From assembly GCA_963969345.1 (NCBI GenBank), contig OZ017769.1, positions 9,489,725-9,553,724 of the forward strand: a stretch of DNA of 64,000 nt, read 5' to 3'. Below, piece by piece: positions 56,535 to 64,000 of the stretch; position 1 is the first letter of the stretch; every line of letters begins with the position of its first letter. Position numbers and translations under genes: made by a program. Below the pieces are notes generated by a model, which saw only the letters and a program-made list of their open reading frames with translations, searched no databases and had not been told where the DNA came from. The stretch is from Turbatrix aceti (lineage: Eukaryota > Nematoda > Chromadorea > Rhabditida > Panagrolaimidae).

Positions 56535-57342
56535 AATGTATGCAGCATAAAGACTGATTCCGTTCAGAGAGCGGTACGGCGGAAATACCGCGGAATATTT
56601 TTATTGAATTTCTTTTTGATAAATAGTTGTGTCGTTGATAAAAAAATAAAGTGGAAACGCATGTTGTGCAATGGGAATCCCGGGATAATTCATATATAGA
56701 TTTTAAAACAATGGTTCAAAAAAATTCGTTTTTACTTGTCGGAAAATCGTCGTAATTTCTCGTAATTTTCCGATAACACGCCGCGGCGTTAGTCGGCATT
56801 GTAAGCAGGCATGCCAAAAATCGGGGGCCGGCCCCGGCCCCCTGGGGCCGGGGACCGATTTTCAGGGGGCTTCAAAGCCCCGTTTGGCTCCCAAAACAAA
56901 ATTTTAAGCAAAAAAAACCAAAAAAATGTGAAAAAGTTACAACGAAACGCATTATTTACTGAAATTTTGGTCAGTATGCGTTTACTGTTAACAATTGTAA
57001 CAATCTTTCTTTCTAATACAATTTTTACTTTGATTATTTCAGTTATCCTTAAAAATACGTTTCATAGTGCCAAAAAATAATAATTTTATAGAGGAGGGCC
57101 TTGGGGGCTGGGGGCCTGGGGGCCGGAGCCGACAAGCTGAGGGGCTGATAAATACGACTCGTAGAAGAAAATATAAATATAACTTTGGAGCATTCTCCCA
57201 TCTGAGTCCCGATATCACTATCTCTATAATTTTTGTGATGAGTAATTAAGCACGAGTAAGAGTAAATAAATGTAATGCACGCCATTTATTGCCATCACTA
57301 CATTCAAAACCAAGTTTTAAGCATCACACAAAAATTTAAGCG
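56535..57342. other. Intergenic with GC-rich inverted blocks
   Basis: 56,818-56,880 and 57,095-57,150 hold GGGGCCGG / CCGGCCCC / CTGGGGGCC blocks in otherwise AT-rich DNA. They may be the ends of a decayed foldback element. No gene seen. Confidence 0.45.
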
Positions 57343-57801
57343 TCAGTTAAATATTTGAGCAAGGGCGTTGGTCACTTGCGATACGGCCGCTACAATTCCC
57401 TTAAGTTTCTCCTCAAAATCACTCAGATGTTTTCCAAAGGTTAAAGCAGAATCAACCGCAGCCTTCTTGTTGGGTTCGTCATCTTCAGAGTTTTTAGATT
57501 TTTCAGGCACGTTTTCAGAACTTTTGGATTTTTCTGGCACGTCTTCAGAACTACTGGATTTTTCTGGCACGTCTTCAGAACTTTTGGATTTTTCATCTTT
57601 GTCTTCAGATTCGATTATTTCAGCTACAACTTCAGCATCGGATTCATTATCTAAATTCGTTGGCTCAACTACAACGTCATATTCCGCGTTTCCAACAGTG
57701 ATAGCTTCTGGAGGTAAATCTGTGGGGTCCTCCGTATTAAAGACAGCAATAGCCGTCGTAAAAAGAGTAACAAAAGGAATGATAGCAAGAAATAACTTCA
57801 T
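57343..57801 (-). CDS. Secreted acidic protein with EKSxSSEDVP repeats (152 aa)
   Basis: Start ATG at 57,801 (ACAATGAAG context); the frame stays open a few codons upstream, but without an ATG. MKLFLAIIPFVTLFTTAIA is a signal peptide. Residues about 70-115 contain about four degenerate copies of (E)KSKSSEDVP. The C-terminus (FEEKLKGIVAAVSQVTNALAQIF) is a probable amphipathic helix. There are no cysteines. TATA-like TATAAAT (complement of 57,851-57,857), leader motif TTTCATGTTATT and an upstream 23-bp block at 57,885-57,907 are shared with the gene at 62,127. It could be a secreted gland, gut or cuticle product; function unknown. Confidence 0.75.
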   Translation of the reverse strand: MKLFLAIIPFVTLFTTAIAVFNTEDPTDLPPEAITVGNAEYDVVVEPTNLDNESDAEVVAEIIESEDKDEKSKSSEDVPEKSSSSEDVPEKSKSSENVPEKSKNSEDDEPNKKAAVDSALTFGKHLSDFEEKLKGIVAAVSQVTNALAQIFN

Positions 57802-57884
57802 TGTATCCAAACAAAATCTAATAACATGAAATTGTCCCCGCTATGCTTGCATTTATACGTTTGCTGAACTTCCACCATACTCAT

Positions 57885-57907
57885 TTTTTAATGCATGTCA
57901 AGTAGGA
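57885..57907 (-). promoter_or_regulatory. 23-bp upstream element shared by two secreted-protein genes (site A)
   Basis: TTTTTAATGCATGTCAAGTA followed by GGA, identical to 62,369-62,391. It lies 28 bp upstream of the TATA-like box and about 85 bp upstream of the 57,801 start codon. Surrounding sequence is not conserved to the same extent. Confidence 0.7.
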
Positions 57908-58140
57908 CATTTTTGGTTTAAAATGAATAAATTTTGTAGTTTTTTATCGTATGCTGTCAACATCAAGATGAAATTTCTATTGTTCGTTTGATGAATCAGA
58001 GTTTTGTGCATGCTTCACAGTTCTATAGACTTCCAGAAATGCGGAGTTTGGTGATGTTATACATCGCGGCCAATTGAAACGAAACATTGACGCCTACGTA
58101 ACCATCGTTTGTCTGACCTAATGATCACTAATCACTGAAG

Positions 58141-58741
58141 GAAAGTGTCATTGTTCATTTTGGAATTTTTTCACGAAACTTTGCCAAAAGTTTGATTTTA
58201 CTATGAAAAGTTTATACTGAAAAATTCAGTTGCACCGCTCATGATCTGACAGAGTTACGGTAGTCGAAAATAACGTTTTTGCCATTTTTTACAATTTTTG
58301 GAAAGTTCTAGCTAACGAACAACGTTATTTTCAAAATCAGGGTGTGCATCAATCGACGTAGTTTTGCATGGAGAATCAGATAAAAATATAAAAATATAGG
58401 TTTGCCACCTTAAAAAATGCCGAAATTTGCATTTGAAAAGAGGTCATAATGGCAACATTGGTTTTGGCATTTTTCAAGGTCACAACCCTACGTTATTATA
58501 TTTTTAACCGATTCTCCATAAAAAAATACTTGATATACCACTTGGTTCTGAAAATGCCGTAGTTGCTAAGCTAGAACGTGCTAAAAATCGTCAAAAATGG
58601 CAAAAACGTGATTTTCGACTACCGTAACTCTGTCAGATCATGAGCGGTGCAACTGAATTTTTCAGTATAAACTTTTCATAGTAAAATCAAACTTTTGGCA
58701 AAGTTTCGTGAAGAAATTCCAAAATGAACTCTGACACTTTC
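58141..58741. mobile_element. 601-bp near-complete palindrome (foldback element)
   Basis: Arms of about 300 bp read inwards from GAAAGTGTCA...TTCATTTTGGAA and its inverse. They share GAAACTTTGCCAAAAGTTTG, AATTCAGTTGCACCGCTCAT and GTTACGGTAGTCGAAAATAA-type blocks, diverging toward the centre. No target duplication could be fixed and there is no coding sequence. Confidence 0.8.
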
Positions 58742-59130
58742 TTTTGAGTAACGTTGAAATAAATAAATAAATAAAATAAATAATGTTTAGTTAGAGCTAC
58801 TGAGTAGCCGACAGCTCTTTCCTCGGCACTTGCATGTGTTCCGAATATATTTAGTATTACCCCCCTGAACTTTTTGAACCTGTGGTATTAAATAAAAGTA
58901 ACTTTCAGAAAATGACTTTGATAACGAACAATCAAGGAAGTATGCATGTTACATTGATAAGATGACAAACCTAATGACCCGACAGAAGAAACAAATGAAA
59001 AATCTCAGCGTGTTCCGTTCTCTTTGTTTGCTCAAATAAAAAAGTTTTCTTATCAACAACCTTGTGTTCCAAACATAAAACCGTTTATTGAAAAAAAAAA
59101 TTATTCTTCGTTTTTTTCAAGTATAGAATA
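58742..59130. other. Intergenic, no gene seen
   Basis: An AATA-type simple repeat at about 58,757-58,785, then the AT-rich 5' flank of MFS gene 2. Confidence 0.5.
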
Positions 59131-60447
59131 ATGATGCTGCCGACCTTCTCACTGGGTTTTATGATTCTCTGCTACGGTACTGTAGGCGGCTTTGTTGAAA
59201 TTTTTGACATGCATGTACGGCGTCTGGCAATCATTTTTATGGACTTTTCAAACCAAAGCATCAGTTCGCAGTTTGGAATCGAGCTTGATGCAGCGGAGGC
59301 CAACTTTGTATACCTCGCAGCCATCAACACGGGTCTGGCGTGCTCGATCATCGGCCTGTTCGTGGTTGTGCCCCTCATGGATCGTTGGGGTCGTCGGGTA
59401 GCCACCGTCTACGTCAAAGGATTTCTCGGCGTTGCAGCTTGCATTGCCGTCGTCGCAGCAAAGTTTACCAATCTCGTTGAACTGTTCTTTCTTGCTATGG
59501 CTTTTTTTGGTTTTGCGGATTCGCTCAGGATTGGTGCTACGAAGGTCTATCTTTCAGAATGCGCTCCAGATCATTTAAGGGCATTTGCAATTGCAAGCAT
59601 CACGACGGTAGCAACTGTTACTGGTTCCGCAACGAGCTTTCTCACTATGCCAAGCCTCCTTGGCACAACAGACTCGTATTACATATTGTTTTTGATTTTG
59701 ATTGGGTTTATCTCTATTTTTGTCATTTTGGCATCTTGGATTCCAGAGTCGCCCAAGTACTTGCACATGGTTAAATCTTCACACAAGATTATTCGCACCG
59801 CAGTAGACTCATTTCACGGCAAAAATACCGATTATGGTAAATTGTTTATTAAAAAAATATATTTTTTTATGCATCTTTAAATTTTTCCAGAGAAGATTTT
59901 CAAATCCTACGAAAAAGAAGAAAACGTAATCAAAAAATCATCATTTTTGAACATTTTCCGAGATCCGACAATCCGTGCCTGCTTACGCCTCGTCATGGCA
60001 CCTCTCTTGGTCACCTACTTCGGCTTCTTCACCATTGGAGTCTACAACCTGATGACCATACAGACCAGTTTTGGCTGGGATTCAGGGTCCGTTATGCTGA
60101 CAGAAACGTTTGCGACTATCGCGACTTACCCTGTGCTTTTTGTACTTCCATGGCTATACGAAAAGCTAGGACATAAACCGGTAGTTCTCCTCGGTATGGC
60201 CGCGGTCTCTCTTGCCACCATTACCTACGGCGTAGCCAGAGTTGTCTTGGATATATCAGACGGGTCGTCGAACTTGACTTTATTCCTTGGATTTGTAAAA
60301 ACTGTCGCCATGCCAAGGATAACGACGGTCTTATGCCCCCATTTTTCGTACAGCCAGGGAAGTGCAAAAAGTAGTGGATACGTGGCAAAAGCGATAATGT
60401 TTTCTGTTAGCATAACGGATCCTAAATCCCAACCAAAGCTAGTTTGA
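59131..60447 (+). pseudogene. MFS sugar-transporter-like gene 2, 3' end replaced
   Basis: Exons 59,131-59,836 and 59,891-60,295 follow gene 1 closely (DRWGRR, PESPKYL, the same intron position). Homology stops after ...LTLFLGF at 60,295. The frame then runs into antisense sequence of the neighbouring gene and ends at 60,447 with about 50 unrelated residues. The last four or so helices and the PETR motif are lost, so transport function is unlikely unless the chimera has a new role. Confidence 0.85.
60296..60300. other. Inverted junction between two MFS genes
   Basis: TAAAA separates CTTGGATTTG (gene 2, plus) from ACTGTCGCCAT (gene 3, minus). Each gene loses its 3' half here at a different codon (LGF versus GMAT). 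Confidence 0.75.
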
Positions 60448-61370
60448 ATGGTCATGCGGTTGTAAACTCCTATAGTGTAGAAGCCAAAAAATGTGACCAT
60501 GAGTGGTGCCGTTGCCAATCTTAGACATGCCTGGATCGTCGGGTCCCGGAGAGTGGCAAAAAATGAAGACTTCTCGATCACGTGTTCTTCTGTTTCGTAA
60601 GATTCGTAAATTTTTTCTAAAAAAACTCAAATAATCAGTTTTTAGAAAAAATTTAAAAACCCACCAAAATCAGCGTTTTTTCCGTGAAAAGAATATATTG
60701 AATCCCGAACGCTGTCTCGAGAAGATTTAGTCATGTGCAAGTATTTTGGCGACTCGGGGATCCAAGATGCAATGGCAACAAAAATGATAATAAATGCAAT
60801 CAAAATTAAGAACAAAATGTAAAACAAGTCCATTGAGCCAAAAATGCTTGGAATTGTGAGAATACTAGCTGCAAAACCGGTAACAGTAGCGACCGTAGTA
60901 ATACCGGCAATAGCAAATGCTCTTAGATGATCTGGAGCGCACTCCGAAAGATAAACTTTTGTAGCCCCAATTCTCAGTGAATCCGCAAAACCGTAGAGCA
61001 TCATTGCGACGAAGAACAGTTCAACGAGATTGGTAAACTTTGCTGCGACGACGGCAATGCAAGCTGCAACGCCGAGAAATCCTTTGACGTAGACGGTGGC
61101 TACCCGACGACCCCAACGATCCATGAGGGGCACAACCACGAACAGGCCGATGATCGAGCACGCCAGACCCGTGTTGATGGCCGCTAGGTAGACAAAGTTT
61201 GCCTCCGCTGCATCAAGCTCGATTCCAAACTGCGAACTGATGCTTTGGTTTGAAAAGTCCATAAAAATGATTGCCAGACGCAGAACACAACCATCGAAAA
61301 ACTCAACAAATCCGCCAACACTGCCATAACACAAAATCATGAATCCGAGTGTAAAAGTCGGTAGCTTCAT
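60301..61370 (-). pseudogene. MFS sugar-transporter-like gene 3, 3'-truncated
   Basis: Exon 1 is 61,370-60,665, the intron 60,664-60,617 and exon 2 60,616-60,301. Start MKLPTFTLGF. Homology ends after VVILGMAT at 60,301, followed by a short unrelated tail read from the antisense of gene 2. Helices 9-12 are missing. It converges on gene 2 across the junction at 60,296-60,300. Confidence 0.85.
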
Positions 61371-62126
61371 TTTTTTTCAAAAAAATGACTTTTCTGCGAT
61401 ACAAGATGATCAAAGTTGATACTCAATGTCGTTGATAAGAGTGGAGTGTTTTTGGAACCAGCACATTACTCGAGTGACTTTTAGGACCTTCAGATTTTGT
61501 CTTATCAGCAGAGCATCATACGTGCCTTTCCACTTCTCCTTGCCAAAGTTAAAAAAGTTGTTTTGAATAACCAACAATGTGATTGTATGTTCTATGATTT
61601 TGCCGTTACAAAAATCAATGTTAATGACCATAATAAAATGCTTGAAACATGTCCGGACTTGAAAATTACGGCCCTTCTTAGACTGGCCTGAACTGTAAAA
61701 AAATTATAAATTCAAGAATTGTTTTCAAAAATGTTCACAAAAGTCAGAGTGATTCAATTATTTATTACGCGATTCCTGCTAATGATTGATTTTTTGTTGT
61801 TATTAATGAAGTCGATATTGTACAAATTGGAAACAAGGAAGATCATTTATAGCCCCAATTTACAGGGCAGCACTCAATAAGCCGACAAACCGTAAAAATT
61901 GCGGCGAGGCTAAAAATAATTTGGAAATTATTTTTAGCCTCGCTTCTTGACAAAAATTGTTATGCACAAAAGGTGAGTGGTAAATTTGCCGTCTCCAGCG
62001 TAATTACAGGTTCTTTTTTGACAAACTTTATACGCTACAAACGTGCATGCATTCAATTTATTGCCGTGACATAAAATTCAGGCATCCGAAAGCCTGCTAA
62101 AAGGCGGATGACACATCAGGTCATTA
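61371..62126. other. Intergenic with a small perfect hairpin
   Basis: No gene recognised; short open frames only. A 40-bp perfect hairpin lies at 61,904-61,943. Confidence 0.5.
61904..61943. repeat. 40-bp perfect hairpin
   Basis: GCGAGGCTAAAAATAATTT, then GG, then its exact reverse complement. The centre TTTGGAAA is shared with the intronic hairpin at 37,550. It is too short for a canonical microRNA precursor. Confidence 0.85.
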
Positions 62127-62276
62127 TTAGATCTGTTTTTTTCGTTCAATAGATGATTTAGGAATACCATGACCACCAAAAACGTAAAATGAATTGAAAA
62201 TACTTGAAGATGAGATGGTGATGAAGGCGAAAAGAAGGCAAACGACAAGCAGGAACTTGTCTGCAGCCATGGCCAT
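62127..62276 (-). CDS. Small secreted peptide (49 aa)
   Basis: MAMAADKFLLVVCLLFAFIT, then ISSSSIFNSFYVFGGHGIPK and SSIERKKQI. Start ATG at 62,276 or the second ATG at 62,270. The N-terminal half is a signal peptide; the mature tail is about 25 residues, basic at its C-terminus. Its promoter shares a 23-bp element (62,369-62,391) and leader motif TTCATGTTATTTGG with the gene at 57,343; its TATA-like box is CATAAAT (complement of 62,319-62,325). Function unknown. Confidence 0.65.
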   Translation of the reverse strand: MAMAADKFLLVVCLLFAFITISSSSIFNSFYVFGGHGIPKSSIERKKQI

Positions 62277-62368
62277 GGTAGAACCAAATAACATGAAGTG
62301 TGACTATACTGATCTCGTATTTATGCCAATGGAATTCAGATCGTTCACACTTATTCCTGCATATTAAC

Positions 62369-62391
62369 TTTTTAATGCATGTCAAGTAGGA
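62369..62391 (-). promoter_or_regulatory. 23-bp upstream element shared by two secreted-protein genes (site B)
   Basis: Identical to 57,885-57,907. It lies about 44 bp upstream of the TATA-like box and 93 bp upstream of the start codon at 62,276. Confidence 0.7.
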
Positions 62392-62450
62392 AGTTTTGGT
62401 AAAAGAAAATTAAATCTCGTTCGCTTGATGAAGGAGAGCGTGTTGCTTAA

Positions 62451-63330
62451 TAGACAGTCTGCGAGCCGATTTACCAACAAGGGGAGGAGGCCGACACATC
62501 AATTTTTACACTTTCAAATGTTTTGAGTCTAAGTTGTGGAGGACCCTAGGGGCAGTCTATAACCGCAATATTAGATTTTTAAAAAATCGGATTCTGGAGA
62601 TTTGGCTTCAGATGTGTTTTCATAAAAACGAATGGCGCGCGCTTCGTTTCTGAGCAAAAAATCTGAAAACTTGCTTACGGGGGTTTCAGAGGACAGGGAA
62701 TACGATGGCATACTCAGATTTAAAAAAAACAACTGCAAGTATTTTTTATTGAATTTTGCCGTAACAAAATTCGGCTTTACCATGCCTAAAAAAATAAACA
62801 ACCATTTTCATATATCCTATCTGAAAGAGCGATTTTTTTGGCTCAGAATGCAGTGTCCGTTAAAAAAACGTAGTGTCTGGAATCACCTTTTAGGTGCTGA
62901 TTTGTCGTCAAAACGACCAAAAAACCCCCTTTATTGCGCGTGCGCACTTCCCGCCATTTTTTTGAGGGGGTTTTTGGTCGTTTTGACTACAAATCGGGAC
63001 CTAAAAGTTGATTCCAGACACTACGTTTTTTAACGGACACTTCATTCTGAGCCAAAAAAATCGCTCTTTCAGATAGGATATATAAAAATGGGTGTTTATT
63101 TTTTTAGGCATGGTAAAGCCTAATTTTGTGACGGCAAAATTCAATAAAAAAATACGGTAAACAAGTTTTCAGATTTTTTGCTCTGAAACGAAGCGCGCGC
63201 CATTCGTTTTTATGAAAACACATCTGAAGCCAAATCTCCAGAATCCGATTTTTAAAAAATCTAATATTGCGGTTATAGACTGCGCTTAGGGTCCTCCACA
63301 ACTTAGACTCAAAACATTTGAAACTGTCTA
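62451..63330. mobile_element. 880-bp foldback DNA element flanked by TTAA
   Basis: TTAA-TAGACAGTCTGCGAGCC at the left (TTAA 62,447-62,450) and ...ACTGTCTA-TTAA at the right (63,331-63,334). The arms pair almost to the centre (about 62,940-62,970, GCGCGTGCGCAC). The right end lacks about 55 bp present on the left between the terminus and CAAATGTTTTGAGTC. It shares CTGCGAGCCGATTTA and further blocks with the element at 12,608, so it is the same family, older or from another lineage. No transposase. Confidence 0.85.
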
Positions 63331-63529
63331 TTAAAAAGACAATGGAGGAAAAGGGGACTTTATTATCTGGAATCGGTAATATATAATCAAAAAAATCCGA
63401 TTTTGTTTTAATTTCGTTTTGAGTACCCCAATAATTTTTTAACCGATGCCCTAGTCAACAAAACATAACTGTTTGCAATCAAGTAGTTTTATTAAAAATA
63501 AATAAAAACAATTGACACCAAAAATGTGT

Positions 63530-64000
63530 TCAAATAGCTTCATAATTATTCTTTCTGTTTTTACAATCATGCAATGACGCTTTGGATTTTTTTACTTCCA
63601 ACATCTTGTCTTGAATTTTTAAAAAGTTGTCAGCAACTGTTTGCGACCTGGTTTCAGGTAGATGAATCCAAATGTGTCGGATACAGAAAATTTGCATAAC
63701 AATCACTGGAAGGTAGAACCAAGCGCCAATCAGAGGGTCAAAGATGGCGTATAAAAAATTTGCAATTATAGGAAGCAGCAACTTGATTATCAACACCACC
63801 TGAACAAATTCGAGTTTGACAGAAATCGATACCACATCCATTGTTATCACCATAAAAGAAGACCCACAATCCAAAGCAAAAGCCACTTTTTGAAAGCAAA
63901 AGGTGGCAAATCCAAGGTAATAAGTTGCGTGCGAAGGCCCGCCTGATGCCTCTAGAACAGTTTTAGCAACTCCATAGGTCACCGTTGTCAGACAGATTGC
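63530..64000 (-). CDS. MFS sugar-transporter-like gene 4, C-terminal part (runs off the window)
   Basis: The open frame continues to the right edge; the 5' part is outside. It encodes the last helices: LDCGSSFMVITMDVVSIS, LLLPIIANFLYAIFDPLIGA, then LPETRSQTVADNF and an end at KNNYEAI, closely matching gene 1 (ending TNNYESI). It demonstrates the 3' sequence that genes 2 and 3 have lost. Confidence 0.85.
   Translation of the reverse strand, partial: AICLTTVTYGVAKTVLEASGGPSHATYYLGFATFCFQKVAFALDCGSSFMVITMDVVSISVKLEFVQVVLIIKLLLPIIANFLYAIFDPLIGAWFYLPVIVMQIFCIRHIWIHLPETRSQTVADNFLKIQDKMLEVKKSKASLHDCKNRKNNYEAI

Noticed and set aside
56811..57150. GC-rich GGGGCCGG blocks as a defined transposon
   Set aside because: The blocks are only loosely inverted and no terminal repeats or target duplication could be fixed.
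60296..60447. Possible genuine alternative C-terminus of MFS gene 2
   Set aside because: The tail is exactly the reverse complement of the coding sequence of gene 3 (LGMAT back to about the MTIQTSFGW region), so it is an accidental readthrough.

Overview
The window looks like nematode nuclear DNA. Introns are mostly 45-65 nt with GT donors and TTTTCAG-type acceptors. Several genes have a bare TTTTCAG-like acceptor just 5' of the start codon, as expected for spliced-leader trans-splicing. There is a SPE-42-like sperm fertilization gene (DC-STAMP domain plus four-CxxC RING) and nematode-style 7TM chemoreceptors. U1 snRNA begins AAACTTACCTGG, and an LTR element carries a primer site matching metazoan tRNA-Gly. 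I cannot name the species.

Left part (1-22,300). Two U1 snRNA genes with identical coding parts (270-434 and 17,158-17,322) and a U1 fragment. A tRNA-Pro(AGG) at 1,579. A six-exon PCMTD-type methyltransferase-fold gene (5,977-9,830) with long acidic and serine-rich insertions. A pair of secreted-protein paralogs at 11,350-12,228 (broken by a transposon) and 15,979-16,446 (intact). A nine-exon Vasa/DDX3-like RGG DEAD-box helicase (19,230-22,287). Between them lies a transposon graveyard with datable nesting: a 1.6-kb foldback element with TTAA sites split by a miniature LTR retrotransposon (235-bp LTRs, ATGTC duplication), and a 400-bp element with an 8-bp target duplication.

Central part (22,775-53,840) is dominated by a direct tandem duplication of 14,861 bp. 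Copy 1 is 23,278-38,138 and copy 2 is 38,150-53,010. They are separated by an 11-nt insert whose first 10 nt are the inverted copy of 38,164-38,173, the signature of templated end joining. Each unit holds a complete chemoreceptor, a short secreted-peptide gene in both arms of a 757-bp inverted repeat, a 99-residue secreted protein and a complete nine-exon 5-oxoprolinase. The boundary genes (chemoreceptor 1 and SPE-42) each keep one full copy at the outer edge and leave 5'-truncated fragments head to head at the junction. The right inverted arm is split by a 1,209-bp CAC-ended DNA transposon, which itself contains a 141-bp hAT-type MITE.

Right part (53,841-64,000) is a cluster of MFS sugar-transporter-like genes: one intact, two truncated at a tail-to-tail inverted junction at 60,296-60,300, and the 3' end of a fourth at the window edge. 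Small secreted-protein genes are interspersed. Two of them share a 23-bp upstream sequence, and those two plus the 99-residue gene in the duplication share a TATA-like box and leader motif. Long stretches without a recognisable gene are AT-rich, with poly-T runs and simple repeats. Exon boundaries are my own readings and no alignment was run.
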